The notes under the pieces: model-generated
What the model saw: only the letters and a program-made list of their open reading frames with translations
What the model was told of the DNA's origin: nothing
Database searches by the model: none
Part shown: positions 32,051 through 41,189 of the stretch, piece by piece
How the letters are laid out: every line of letters begins with the position of its first letter
Position numbering within the stretch: position 1 is the stretch's first letter
Translations under genes and position numbers: made by a program
Assembly: GCA_041595875.1 (NCBI GenBank)
Contig: JBFHJN010000003.1
Location: forward strand, 1 to 64,000
Source of the DNA: UBA2279 sp041595875
GTDB lineage: Bacteria > Actinomycetota > Coriobacteriia > Anaerosomatales > Anaerosomataceae
DNA: 64,000 bases
Direction of reading: 5' to 3'

Positions 32051-33910
32051 GTGGTCGTGTTGGCGAGAGTCATCGAACTCATCAACGAGTATCTGAAGAT
32101 CAACGCCATCCGGCGCATGTTCTCTATGGTCAACATCCGCAAGACGGAGATTCTCGGACTCGTGGGGCTCGCGGCATTGTTCGCGGTCTTCGAGGGAGTC
32201 GGGCTCTCCATGCTGCTGCCCATACTCCAGTACGCCGAGAGCGGCGAGACGGCCATCACCACCGGCTCAGGTGTGATCTGGTCGAGCGTTGCAAACATCC
32301 TTCACGCGCTCAACCTGCCGGTGACCCTTATGGTGTTGCTGCTCCTGGCGTTCGTCCCGATCCTCTTGCGCCAGGTCGTGTACTACTTCAATGCCTGGTA
32401 TTCGGCGATCGTGGCGAACCGCATCGGCGTGCGCATGCGCGTGAACACGCTGGATGCTGTTCTCGATGCCGACCCCTCGTTCTTCGATCGCCAGCCCGTC
32501 GGCCATCTGGTAGGCATCGCGGTCACGCAGACCGAGGCTGCCGGCGAAGCGGTCCTATGGGTGGTCAAGCAGCTCTCAGTGTCCTTTCTAATGCTGCTCT
32601 ACGTCGCGATTATGATCGCGCTCTCGGTCCCCCTGACCGGTATCACGGTCGTTTTCGCCCTGTTGGTCGCGGTCGTGGTCAAGCGCAGCATCACGCGCAT
32701 CCGTGATTTCGGCATCGACGCGGCAGATGTGAACCAGAGAATGATGGCGAAGATCGTCGAGCGATTCGGTCTGATGAGACTTGTGAAGATGCGCGATCAA
32801 AAGACCCTCGAATCACAGCGCATAGAAGAGTACTCCGAGACGATGAGGGACATCCGGGTGAAGCAGGCGCGTCTCGGCGCAAGCGTGGAGGTCTATGCCG
32901 ACCCGCTACTGATGCTCTCGGTGTTCGTCACCCTGTACATAGGCATCGCTCACCTGGGTATGACCCTCGCGCAGCTAGGACTCCTGCTGTTCGTGCTCAA
33001 TCGACTGAACGCCAAGGTGAAGGAGTTCAACACCGGACGTCAGATGATCTCCACGAAGATGTCCGGGCTCTTGTTGGTGCGCCAGACCACAGCGGAAGCT
33101 GCCGAGGCGAACACGATACACCGGGGCTCAGTCGCTTTTGACGGTCTTGGGTCCAGTCTCGTGTTCGATGACGTGTCATTCGACTACCCGCAGTCGTACG
33201 GACCGAACGGCGAGATAGTCGACGAGACGACATCCGTGCTCCGGGGCATCTCGGCGGATATTCCGGCCGGATCGCTCACGGCGCTTGTGGGACGCTCGGG
33301 CGGAGGCAAGTCGACGCTTGTGGAGCTGATCCCACGGTTGCGCGATGCCACCAGCGGTTCAATCACCCTGGACGGGATCGACATCAGGCAGTTCGACGTG
33401 GGAACCCTGCGCAAAGGCATCGGCTACCTGACGCAAGACGCCATGCTGTTCAACGAGTCGATCAGGGAGAACCTGGTCTACGGCCTGGACTACGAACCCA
33501 CCGATGATCAGATCCGGGATGCGGTGGAGCGTGCGTATGCGGGCTTCGTGTACGAGCTGCCGAGAGGACTGGACACGATGCTAGGGGATCGCGGCGTGCG
33601 CTTCTCGGGAGGAGAACGCCAGCGCATCGCGCTTGCCCGCGTGCTCCTGGAGGACACGTCGATCCTCATCCTCGACGAGCCCACGAGCGCGCTGGACTCG
33701 GAGTCGGAGACGTTCATCCAGGAAGCTTTGGCCAAGCTGCATGGCGAGAAGACGATCATCACCGTGGCGCACAGGCTGGCGACGGTCATCCAGGCGGACC
33801 AGCTGCTTGTGATCGACGACGGACAGATCATCGAGCGCGGAACCCACGAAGAGCTGATAGGACGCGAGGGCGCCTACCACAAGCTGTTTGCCAGCCAGCT
33901 GCTGGGCTAG
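32051..33910 (+). CDS. ABC exporter with fused permease and ATPase (MsbA/PglK-type)
   Basis: 619 residues, permease domain first. Six membrane spans lie within about residues 35-320. The ATPase domain has Walker A GRSGGGKST at about 417, a Q-loop YLTQDAMLF, the signature VRFSGGERQRIALAR, Walker B ILILDEPTSALD and the switch histidine in TVAHRLATV. Exporters of this class flip lipid-linked oligosaccharides or lipids. In a polysaccharide locus without a visible Wzx, this may be the flippase, or a lipid exporter. It is one of only two plus-strand genes. Several GTG or TTG codons near 32051-32060 make the start uncertain; AGGA precedes them. Confidence 0.9.
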   Translation: MVVLARVIELINEYLKINAIRRMFSMVNIRKTEILGLVGLAALFAVFEGVGLSMLLPILQYAESGETAITTGSGVIWSSVANILHALNLPVTLMVLLLLAFVPILLRQVVYYFNAWYSAIVANRIGVRMRVNTLDAVLDADPSFFDRQPVGHLVGIAVTQTEAAGEAVLWVVKQLSVSFLMLLYVAIMIALSVPLTGITVVFALLVAVVVKRSITRIRDFGIDAADVNQRMMAKIVERFGLMRLVKMRDQKTLESQRIEEYSETMRDIRVKQARLGASVEVYADPLLMLSVFVTLYIGIAHLGMTLAQLGLLLFVLNRLNAKVKEFNTGRQMISTKMSGLLLVRQTTAEAAEANTIHRGSVAFDGLGSSLVFDDVSFDYPQSYGPNGEIVDETTSVLRGISADIPAGSLTALVGRSGGGKSTLVELIPRLRDATSGSITLDGIDIRQFDVGTLRKGIGYLTQDAMLFNESIRENLVYGLDYEPTDDQIRDAVERAYAGFVYELPRGLDTMLGDRGVRFSGGERQRIALARVLLEDTSILILDEPTSALDSESETFIQEALAKLHGEKTIITVAHRLATVIQADQLLVIDDGQIIERGTHEELIGREGAYHKLFASQLLG

Positions 33911-34974
33911 TCCCGACCGGTGATGGCCGAGCGGTAGACAGCCGCAGTCTGGCGCGCGGTCTCTCGCCAGCTGAATCCCGCCGCACGCGCGCGGCCCTTC
34001 TCGGCGAGGCTTGCACGCAGCGACCCGTCATCCAGCATCTGCCCGAGCGAGGCGGCGAGTGCGCGCGGATCGCCTGGCGGCACGAGGAGCGCCGCATCCC
34101 CCACCACTTCCGGCAATGACGCGGCTGCGGCAGCGATCACCGGGGTGCCGAGCGCCATCGCCTCGAGCGGTGGAAGGCCGAACCCTTCGTAGACTGACGG
34201 GAATACGAAGGCGGAGGTGCCAACGTAGAGGGCACGCAGACGGTCGTCGGTCACACGCCCGGTGAACATGACACGTCCCGACATGTCCGGGGAGAGTCTC
34301 GACGCGAGATACCCGGCAGGCTCCTCACCGACCAACACGAGACGCAGATCGCGGCGGACGCTTGCGACCACGGCGAATGCATCGAGCAGCGTCGGCAGGT
34401 CCTTGTTGGGCCTGGTGTTGCCCATGGATAGCAGGTACGGTCCATGGATCCCGGCATCCTCGGCGATCGGGCCATTCGAGAAGTCGTCGGCGGCAAGTGG
34501 CGTCACGATGATCTTGCCGTCTGACGTCGGGAACAGCTTCCCCAGATCGCGCGCTGTGGCCTCGGAGGGGGCCAGGATCCGCTCGGCCATCCGTACCGCA
34601 CGCGAATTCAAAGCCTTGTACGCACGCCGACGAGCCGCTGAAGGCATGACTTCGGGCATCACGAGCGGCGTGAGGTCGTGGAGCGTGACCACCAGCGGCG
34701 CACACGTCCGCACAGGCGTGGGGAAGTGAAGGCAGTGCACCAGGTCCGGCGATTCCTCCCGGATGATGGATGCCAGCTCGAACATCCCCATGACCGAGAA
34801 GGCCCCCGAGACCGCGGTGATCGTGCGCGTGGCGACCGGGAAGACCGGTGCGTCATCGGCCACCACGCGAACCAGCTCAAGATCGGAATCAGCAGCCAGC
34901 CCGGAAACCAGACCGCGCGTGTACCTGCCCACTCCCGACCATGTCGCCATGCGGCAATCGAGAAGGACCTTCAT
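33907..34974 (-). CDS. Family 4 glycosyltransferase
   Basis: 355 residues from the ATG at 34974, overlapping the upstream GT2 stop as ATGA; the frame is open for 139 more codons but those overlap the neighbouring gene and are Arg-rich. Motifs: N-terminal KVLLDCRMATWSGVGRYTRGL, the central ILAPSEATARDL, the LLSMGNTRPNKDLPTLLDAF segment, and the donor-site FVFPSVYEGFGLPPLEAMALGTPVIAA. It resembles mannosyltransferases of the WbdA/MtfA kind, and ManC in the locus would supply GDP-mannose; donor choice is inference. Its stop TAG shares the palindrome CTAG (33907-33910) with the stop of the convergent ABC exporter gene. Confidence 0.9.
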   Translation of the reverse strand: MKVLLDCRMATWSGVGRYTRGLVSGLAADSDLELVRVVADDAPVFPVATRTITAVSGAFSVMGMFELASIIREESPDLVHCLHFPTPVRTCAPLVVTLHDLTPLVMPEVMPSAARRRAYKALNSRAVRMAERILAPSEATARDLGKLFPTSDGKIIVTPLAADDFSNGPIAEDAGIHGPYLLSMGNTRPNKDLPTLLDAFAVVASVRRDLRLVLVGEEPAGYLASRLSPDMSGRVMFTGRVTDDRLRALYVGTSAFVFPSVYEGFGLPPLEAMALGTPVIAAAAASLPEVVGDAALLVPPGDPRALAASLGQMLDDGSLRASLAEKGRARAAGFSWRETARQTAAVYRSAITGRD

Positions 34975-35825
34975 GACGCGCGCCTGCCCATCAGGCGATC
35001 GATCAGACGGGAAGAGCGCTCCTGCCCCATGATCACCGACAGCGCCAGCCTCACGGCGATGGTCCGCCGGTGATGGGAGATCACACGCCTCGCGAGCGCG
35101 GCTTCCGGCTGGCCGAGCAGTCCGCTTCGCAGCATCATCTCGAGCGTGGAGATGTCCGCACGGCGCACTCTCACATGCGACGCAGACTTCTGAGCGGAGT
35201 TGCGCCGATGCACCGAGAGCGTCTCGCCCACCCTGCGATGGCGGAAACCGCGAGCCAAAGCCTGCAAGAAGAACAGGTAGTCCTCGGCATAGAGGTCCTC
35301 CCGGAACCCCCCTACCGAGTCGAACACGCTGCGCGAGTACACCGCGCCGATGTTGTAGAAACACGCCACGAGCAAGTCTGGCAGCGTGCACTCGTCAGGG
35401 CTCGCCCACCGCTCATGCAAAGTGGACAGCTCACGATGGCCGTCCTCGTACTCGTACCAGCCGCCGCACGTGAAGACCGCGGCGTCGGGGTTCTCGGCGA
35501 TGAAGGCGTCCATTGTCGCGAGGTGCCCGGGCATGAGCAGGTCGTCCGCCGAGAGCATCACCAGCAGGTCAGCGCGCGCGTTGCGGACTGCGGTGTTGTA
35601 CGCGCCGCCCGAGCCGCGGTTCTCCTGCGAGACCACGCGGATGCGCGGGTCGCCGCTGGCGAAGCCCTCGGCCAGCACCCGGGTGTCGTCGGTAGAGCCG
35701 TCATCGACGATGACGAGCTCCCAATCCGCGAACGTCTGCGCCTGCACCGAAGCGACCGTCTCGGCAAGGGTGGAAGCGGCGTTGTACGCCGGTATGGTTA
35801 CCGAGAAGCGCGGCGAGTCAGGCAT
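34971..35825 (-). CDS. Family 2 glycosyltransferase
   Basis: 284 residues from the ATG at 35825; the longer frame to 36080 overlaps the upstream gene out of frame and is not protein-like. It has the GT-A fold motifs SVTIPAYNAASTLAETVASV, VIVDDGSTDDT, the DxD-type SADDLLMPGH and the catalytic-side AEDYLFFLQALARG. It is clearly paralogous to the GT2 at 36951-37787: same length, a shared ENRGS-GAYNT run, and matching RR-tail ends. It alternates with GT4 genes (33907, 35818), which suggests a duplicated GT4-GT2 pair. The overlap with the upstream gene is 8 bases. Substrates are unknown. Confidence 0.88.
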   Translation of the reverse strand: MPDSPRFSVTIPAYNAASTLAETVASVQAQTFADWELVIVDDGSTDDTRVLAEGFASGDPRIRVVSQENRGSGGAYNTAVRNARADLLVMLSADDLLMPGHLATMDAFIAENPDAAVFTCGGWYEYEDGHRELSTLHERWASPDECTLPDLLVACFYNIGAVYSRSVFDSVGGFREDLYAEDYLFFLQALARGFRHRRVGETLSVHRRNSAQKSASHVRVRRADISTLEMMLRSGLLGQPEAALARRVISHHRRTIAVRLALSVIMGQERSSRLIDRLMGRRAS

Positions 35826-36954
35826 CAAGGACACTCCGGTAGACCTCGAGGATCTGCTTGGCGACGACATCGGGCGAGAACCGCTTTGAAGCATACCCGT
35901 GAAGCGCCTGCGGGTCATAGTCCGCGTGATGATCGAGCATCCAGTCGAACCCCTCGGCAAGCGCCTGGGCGCTTCCGGCATCCACCAGACGGCCGACCTC
36001 GGGGGTGATGAACTCCTCCGGCCCGCCGCATCGCGTTGAGAGCACGGGTCGGCCGCACATGAGCGACTCAGCGGCCACAACCGAGAACGTCTCGTGCGTG
36101 CTGCTGATCACCGTGAACGCCGAGCGCGCAAGCAGCTCGCGCACCTCGGCGGCGGACTTCTGACCCAGGAACTCCACCGACCCGGCCAGCCTCAGTTCCG
36201 CCGAGAGGGCCTCGGCCGCGGCACGCTGCTCACCATCGCCCGCGAGGCACAGCAAGAAGTCCGAGCGCCGCTCACGCAGAATCGCGATCGCGCGCAAGAG
36301 AGCCGGCAGGTTCTTGGCAGGACCCATGACCGAGACGTGCGCCATGATCTTGGGCGACGTGACGACAGCGGCCACCGGCACGCATTCCGCGACGACGTTG
36401 GGAATCACCAGCGGCTCGCGCGCCAGCCCGAGCTCGGCCAGCCGGGACGCAAGGAAGCCGCTCACGGCGATCGTGCGCGACGCGCCGCGCGCAAGCGGCC
36501 GCAGAACCAGCGGCAGCATCCCTGGCGTGCGCACCAGACGGCGTTCGCTTTGCGCGAGGTACTCCTCGGAATGCTCCGTTACCACGTAGGGGATCCCGTA
36601 ACGGCGGCTGATGGCTCGCGCGATGAGCGCCGCCGGCCACAGCGCCTGCACGTGGATGATGTCCGGAGTCCCCCACGTCTCGCGCAGCGTCTCGAATGCC
36701 GAGAGCCCCGCGCGCCTGTAGCCGAAGAAGCGGTTGAAGAGGTTGGTGGCAGCGATCGAGGCGCGTAGCACCGTGACCCCCTCCTCCTCCGACACGACCG
36801 TGTCGCGTGCATCTTCGCCAGCGTCGACGTGAAGCACAGCGACATCACAACGCGAGGTCAGGGCGTCCACCTGCTGCTTGATGAAGATGCCAGCAGTAGG
36901 ACTGGTCCGGCCGGGATACCAGCTCGGAATGACCAGGACGCGAGTAGGAGTCAT
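35818..36954 (-). CDS. Family 4 glycosyltransferase
   Basis: 378 residues, full length. It begins VLVIPSWYPGRTSPTAGIFIKQQVDAL, a start typical of capsule GT4 enzymes, with VVTEHSEEYLAQSERR in the middle and a donor site ISSTHETFSVVAAESLMCGRPVLST near the C-terminus. The ATG at 36954 overlaps the upstream GT2 stop by 4 bases. It belongs to the second GT4-GT2 pair of a tandem arrangement. It should add a sugar to the growing lipid-linked repeat unit in the cytoplasm. Confidence 0.9.
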   Translation of the reverse strand: MTPTRVLVIPSWYPGRTSPTAGIFIKQQVDALTSRCDVAVLHVDAGEDARDTVVSEEEGVTVLRASIAATNLFNRFFGYRRAGLSAFETLRETWGTPDIIHVQALWPAALIARAISRRYGIPYVVTEHSEEYLAQSERRLVRTPGMLPLVLRPLARGASRTIAVSGFLASRLAELGLAREPLVIPNVVAECVPVAAVVTSPKIMAHVSVMGPAKNLPALLRAIAILRERRSDFLLCLAGDGEQRAAAEALSAELRLAGSVEFLGQKSAAEVRELLARSAFTVISSTHETFSVVAAESLMCGRPVLSTRCGGPEEFITPEVGRLVDAGSAQALAEGFDWMLDHHADYDPQALHGYASKRFSPDVVAKQILEVYRSVLDA

Positions 36955-37787
36955 CGCCTGCCACCACCGACCGAACGACGCAACGCTCTCAGAAGCCGCA
37001 CGACTGCCCCGCCGAGCGGTCCGAGTTCGAATATCAGCCGCTTGCGATGTGCAATCGCAGACCGCGCTGCCCGTGCTTGTTGCGGAGTCAGCAGGTGCGA
37101 CTCGATAACCAGGGTGATGGACCCGATGTCCGACTCGAATGCGCGCCTCAGGTTCGCCGACTTCTGTGTGGGTGAGATGCGGTGGAGCGCCAGCTGCTCG
37201 GGCACGTACAGGTGCTTTGCCCCACGTGCCATGGCTTGCAGCCAGAATGCGTAGTCCTCACCGTACGCTCCCTCAGGATAGCCACCCACCTCCGCAAAGA
37301 GGTGCCGTCGGTAGCATGCGCCAACACTGAAAAAGCACGCGTGGAGTACATCCTCAAGTGACCAAGAACGCATTGAGGGCTCGTCGTCAGCGTACACCGG
37401 CTTGCGTGTACCGTCAGGCATCCAGTAGAAGCCGTCACAGGAGACGATGTCCACTTGGGGGTTTGTCTCGATCACCGTAGCCATGGTCGAGAGATGCTGC
37501 GGCAGTAAGACGTCATCCGCCGAGCAGATGCAGATCCACTCCCCGCACGCGGCGGCTACGCCAGTGTTATAAGCGCCGGCTGAGCCACGGTTCTCCTGAT
37601 GCAAGACGTGGAACCTGCCGTCATTGAACGCGTACGACTCGGCGATCTTGAGAGTGCAGTCAGTTGAACCGTCGTCGACGATCACGCATTCCCAGTCAGC
37701 GAACTCCTGAGCCAGAACAGCATCGAGTGTCTCGACCATGGTCGATTCCGCGTTGAACGCAGGGACTACGACTGAGAAGCGTGGCAC
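36951..37787 (-). CDS. Family 2 glycosyltransferase
   Basis: 278 residues from the GTG at 37787, which has AGGAGG 4-5 bases upstream. The longer option at 37835 would run into the upstream gene and adds 16 non-conserved residues. It contains FSVVVPAFNAESTMVETLDAV, CVIVDDGSTDCT, CSADDVLLPQH and YGEDYAFWLQAMARG. It is a paralogue of the GT2 at 34971-35825. The C-terminus has a basic, partly hydrophobic helix (GPLGGAVVRLLRALRRSVGGGRR) that could lie on the membrane. Donor and acceptor are unknown. Confidence 0.88.
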   Translation of the reverse strand: MPRFSVVVPAFNAESTMVETLDAVLAQEFADWECVIVDDGSTDCTLKIAESYAFNDGRFHVLHQENRGSAGAYNTGVAAACGEWICICSADDVLLPQHLSTMATVIETNPQVDIVSCDGFYWMPDGTRKPVYADDEPSMRSWSLEDVLHACFFSVGACYRRHLFAEVGGYPEGAYGEDYAFWLQAMARGAKHLYVPEQLALHRISPTQKSANLRRAFESDIGSITLVIESHLLTPQQARAARSAIAHRKRLIFELGPLGGAVVRLLRALRRSVGGGRR

Positions 37788-37812
37788 TGAGCCTCCTGAC
37801 CCATGCACAGAT

Positions 37813-40557
37813 TCACTTGATACGAAGAATGGCACGAATACCGCGCCAGATGAAAAGCGCAGGACCTAGTACTCCAATCCGCTTCAGTCTCGGTGCAAGA
37901 TCCTCGGCAGCCCAGGACCTGTGCCGCTTCAGAAGCGACGGCCTGGGAGGCATCGGCTTGTAAGGCGAGCTCCCCGGAGTCCTCTCCCTGCGCACGACGG
38001 CACCAGTCTCATCGACGACCTGCGGGCCGACATAGCCGACCTTCTCGGCGGCCAGCTCCTGGAAGGCGCGTTGGAGCAACAGTCGCCACTTCTCAACCGA
38101 TGTCTGGACTGTCCAGCCCTTCTCAAGCACGAGATCCCGAGGCGAGAAGTGCCCCTCAAGAACGCGGCGTACACCGTCGAGAAGATCATCGCCGAACACT
38201 CCCGCGCGGTCACGCTCCTCATCCGAGAGCTCATGGAAGATGCCGGTGTTGTGCATTACAACCGGGACGTCACACAGGCATGCCTCGATGGCCGCAAGGC
38301 ACTGTGTCTCGACTGGTGAGCCGAGAATGAAGAAGTCCGCACAGTTGAGCAGCACCGCCAACTCATCCTGTGGCACACGGGCGAACACCCTTGCGTTGGG
38401 CTCGTCCACTGTCTCATCTTTCTTGGTCACCAGAAGCCAGGTGACATCCGGGAAGGCGGCGATGCTGCGCCGAACCTCCGGCCACCCCTTCACCTCATCG
38501 AACGCCCCCACGAAGATGCCGACTGTACCCGGACCTATCCCGACACGACGCCTACACTCCTCGCGATCCATCGGCCGGAACAGGGCAGCGTCCACGCCCA
38601 CCGGAACGATCTCAAAGTCATACTCCGGATAGGACATGGCTGTCAGAAGCGAGTTGGTGACCGCCATTCGAGCGGAGCAGAGCACGCGCTCCTGCTGTTC
38701 ACTGTCCCGCCCCATCGCGCGCAGGTCGTCTTGCAGGAACGCTATCGTGTATCGCGCGGGATCCACTGCGTCAATGAAGGTGGCGTTCTGGATGATGACC
38801 TCCACCTGGGGCTCGTTGTTGGTGATGTAGTCGCGCGCGAGCGACGAGTATCTTCCGGCCTGGCCCACGACTCGGGAGTCGACACCGACCGACGAAGGGA
38901 GTCCCTCCAGCAGGAAGTCCCAAAGCACTCGCTCACCCATGGTGCCAGTCACGAGATCATTACAGACAGCCACTCTTGGACCGACAGAAGTGAACGCATC
39001 CGCAGATGAGTCCTTCTCGCCCTCCTGGAAATGGTAGACCACGCTATCGAGAGCTGTCTTGTGCGCGACACCTCGACTGGCGAGGCGCTGGATAAGCACG
39101 TTGTCACCCGAGACGAGCGACTCTCCTTGCAGGGCTATCTCCGGGCTGAAGATGTCCGAGCCGCATCTGATGTTGCCCTCGGGATACCCTCCAACCTCCA
39201 AGAAGAGGTCGCGCCTCATCAGGAGCGGCATAAAGAGCCCGCCGTCAAGCATACCGGGCTCTCGCACCTCTTCCGCGAACGCAAGGAAGTCCTCTTCACG
39301 ATAGGTGGAGGGCATACTGCCAAAGTCGCGCTCGATGCCATAAGTGCCGCTCTTGAGCTTGCCGGACTCGACCAGACGCGAAGCCACGGCACTTCTACCA
39401 TCGTACGTCTCCCACAAAGCCTCGAACCACCCTGGGGCAAACGCCATGTCCGTGTTCAGGAACACCAGGAAGTCTCCACGCGCCACGCTCGCGCCAAAGT
39501 TGTAAGCCCGGTAAACGTTGTTGATGTACCACTCGGATCTGTTTGCTTCGGTGTTGGTCCACTCGAAGTGCGGGATGTAGTTGGATCGCAGGTACTCGAG
39601 CACCTCGTCGCTCGCGTCGTTGGCGACGAAGAAGAACTCCTTGTCCGCCATATCCGTGTATCGCAGAACCTGCTCATACAGGAAACGGGCCCACTCAACG
39701 CTCTTGTAGACAAGGCAAATGATGGAGAACCCAGGCCGGAGTACCTGGCCGCGATAGCGCTCGACGAACTCCAGCGAGCTGGCAAAGGAGATCGGGTGAG
39801 GGCGAGCGTCGTCATGCGATAGTCCGTCTGGGATGTCCGCTTCGACCACCGGCAGGAGTTCCAGCTGTTCCTCACTTATCAAACGATCAAGCATCTCGTA
39901 GCCTCGCTGCCCTTGGGCGCGATAGACCAGGTACTTATGAGCCAAGTTCACCTCGTCGGCAAAGCCAAAGTGTAGGACGTTCAACGGAGTGTAGCGTTCG
40001 ACTCGCCGTATCGATGACGGGTACTGCGGCCTGTGTAAACCTCTCTCGGTGGTCTCGTAGCCGATATCCGCGGTCACCTTCCAGAGTCTCACGAACCAAC
40101 CGAGATCGTATGAACTGTCGATGCGCCGCCAGGCATTGCTGCGCCAGAGATTGAGTTCGTGCAACTGGGCCCCATCTAGCGAGTTCGCCTCACACCATGC
40201 ACATGCCGCTTGAAGCTCCTCTGGGTTCGACGATGAGAGGACCTCATCTGCATCCAGCCACAGTATGTAGTCGGGCTTGAGGGTCAGGGCCCGTTCGAGC
40301 AGCAGGCGCTTGTGCCCGATCTCATCAGCGAAATCGTTGCGGGCACCACGCAGTACTTGCACGGGGGTTTCGAGCAAGAACTCAAATGTCCCGTCGGTGC
40401 TGCCGTCGTCGTACACTACCATGTCATCGACAAGCGGCAGGGTGTACGCAAGGAAGCGTTCGAGATTGCCCTTCCGAATCTCGTTGAAGACCTGCGCGAT
40501 ACAGACTACCTTGTAACGCCGTGCAGGAGTGCTCGCTGACTTGTTGTCCATCTCCAT
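37813..40557 (-). CDS. Three-domain glycosyltransferase (GT2-GT2-GT4)
   Basis: 914 residues. Domain 1 (about 15-250) is a GT2-like unit with VFNEIRKGNLERFL, VVYDDGSTDGT and a metal-binding LWLDADEV. Domain 2 (about 275-520) is another GT2 unit, with FSIICLVYKSVEWARFL, FFFVANDASDE and VFLNTDMAFAPGW. Domain 3 (about 585-830) is GT-B-like, with VPVGVDAALFRPMDREECR, VGIFVGAFDEVKGWPE and the donor region ILGSPVETQCLAAIEACLCDVPVV. A basic C-terminal tail ends in a possible amphipathic helix. One chain could add two or three sugars in turn. It lies between a GT2 and a methyltransferase gene, a setting typical of enzymes that set repeat-unit or chain-end structure. Confidence 0.88.
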   Translation of the reverse strand: MEMDNKSASTPARRYKVVCIAQVFNEIRKGNLERFLAYTLPLVDDMVVYDDGSTDGTFEFLLETPVQVLRGARNDFADEIGHKRLLLERALTLKPDYILWLDADEVLSSSNPEELQAACAWCEANSLDGAQLHELNLWRSNAWRRIDSSYDLGWFVRLWKVTADIGYETTERGLHRPQYPSSIRRVERYTPLNVLHFGFADEVNLAHKYLVYRAQGQRGYEMLDRLISEEQLELLPVVEADIPDGLSHDDARPHPISFASSLEFVERYRGQVLRPGFSIICLVYKSVEWARFLYEQVLRYTDMADKEFFFVANDASDEVLEYLRSNYIPHFEWTNTEANRSEWYINNVYRAYNFGASVARGDFLVFLNTDMAFAPGWFEALWETYDGRSAVASRLVESGKLKSGTYGIERDFGSMPSTYREEDFLAFAEEVREPGMLDGGLFMPLLMRRDLFLEVGGYPEGNIRCGSDIFSPEIALQGESLVSGDNVLIQRLASRGVAHKTALDSVVYHFQEGEKDSSADAFTSVGPRVAVCNDLVTGTMGERVLWDFLLEGLPSSVGVDSRVVGQAGRYSSLARDYITNNEPQVEVIIQNATFIDAVDPARYTIAFLQDDLRAMGRDSEQQERVLCSARMAVTNSLLTAMSYPEYDFEIVPVGVDAALFRPMDREECRRRVGIGPGTVGIFVGAFDEVKGWPEVRRSIAAFPDVTWLLVTKKDETVDEPNARVFARVPQDELAVLLNCADFFILGSPVETQCLAAIEACLCDVPVVMHNTGIFHELSDEERDRAGVFGDDLLDGVRRVLEGHFSPRDLVLEKGWTVQTSVEKWRLLLQRAFQELAAEKVGYVGPQVVDETGAVVRRERTPGSSPYKPMPPRPSLLKRHRSWAAEDLAPRLKRIGVLGPALFIWRGIRAILRIK

Positions 40558-40560
40558 GCC

Positions 40561-41157
40561 CTAACCAGGTCCTGCATCGTTAGAGAGATCGCCCGGCGAC
40601 TCCATCCAAGACAACTGGGACCTTCGCTTGCGGCAGATTGTAAGACCAGGCGAACGCGGAATGGTCACCATTTCATACTCACTTGTGTCCTTCTGGAGCT
40701 CCTCGACCGCGCGATACGCGTCGCCACACCATCCCGGCTCTATGAGTCGAGCATTCCCGGGGTGAGTGTCGTGCATCAGAATCGTGCCGTGAGGGTTCAC
40801 TAGGGGGAAGAACATCCTGAAATCGTTCAGTACCGCCTCCGCGCTGTGGTCCGCGTCTATGAAGAGCATATCGATGCCGACCCCTTCGGCCTCGATCACG
40901 GATGCCAATTCTGAGGTGATCCCGTGCAGGTATCGCACGTTCGGAGTCTTCCGCACAAACCCCTCAGTCGCCGGGTCGATGTCGACACCGAACGCACGCT
41001 TGACCCAAGGAACGACTCGATTGAAGAGCTCGGCCTGGTAAAGGCCAAGCTCCACATAGACGTCAGGCCGCAACGTCTTTGCAAGCTCAGCAATGAAGTC
41101 TATGTGCCAATCGAGTGCGTCCGCTGGCTTTTCCGGTCGGCGTCGGTTGAATAACAC
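40561..41157 (-). CDS. Class I SAM-dependent methyltransferase
   Basis: 198 residues from the GTG at 41157, with GAAGGAG 4-5 bases upstream; the longer frame to 41397 overlaps the upstream gene. It shows a Rossmann pattern: YVELGLYQAELFNRVVPWV (motif I region), FGVDIDPATEGF, then IDMLFIDADHSAEAVLNDF and GTILMHDTHPGNARL. The DADHS and HDTHPG elements are typical of methyltransferases of the TylF/CmcI-like or cephalosporin-hydroxylase-like group found in surface polysaccharide loci, where they methylate sugars. It is followed after 3 bases by the three-domain glycosyltransferase. An O-methyl sugar is a reasonable guess for its product. Confidence 0.82.
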   Translation of the reverse strand: MLFNRRRPEKPADALDWHIDFIAELAKTLRPDVYVELGLYQAELFNRVVPWVKRAFGVDIDPATEGFVRKTPNVRYLHGITSELASVIEAEGVGIDMLFIDADHSAEAVLNDFRMFFPLVNPHGTILMHDTHPGNARLIEPGWCGDAYRAVEELQKDTSEYEMVTIPRSPGLTICRKRRSQLSWMESPGDLSNDAGPG

Positions 41158-41189
41158 AGCACTCCTTCGCTGGTGTGCGTTGACGTCCC

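Noticed and set aside
34975..35391. N-terminal extension of the GT4 ending at 33907
   Set aside because: The 139 extra codons overlap the neighbouring GT2 gene in another frame and are not protein-like; the ATG at 34974 is coupled to that gene.
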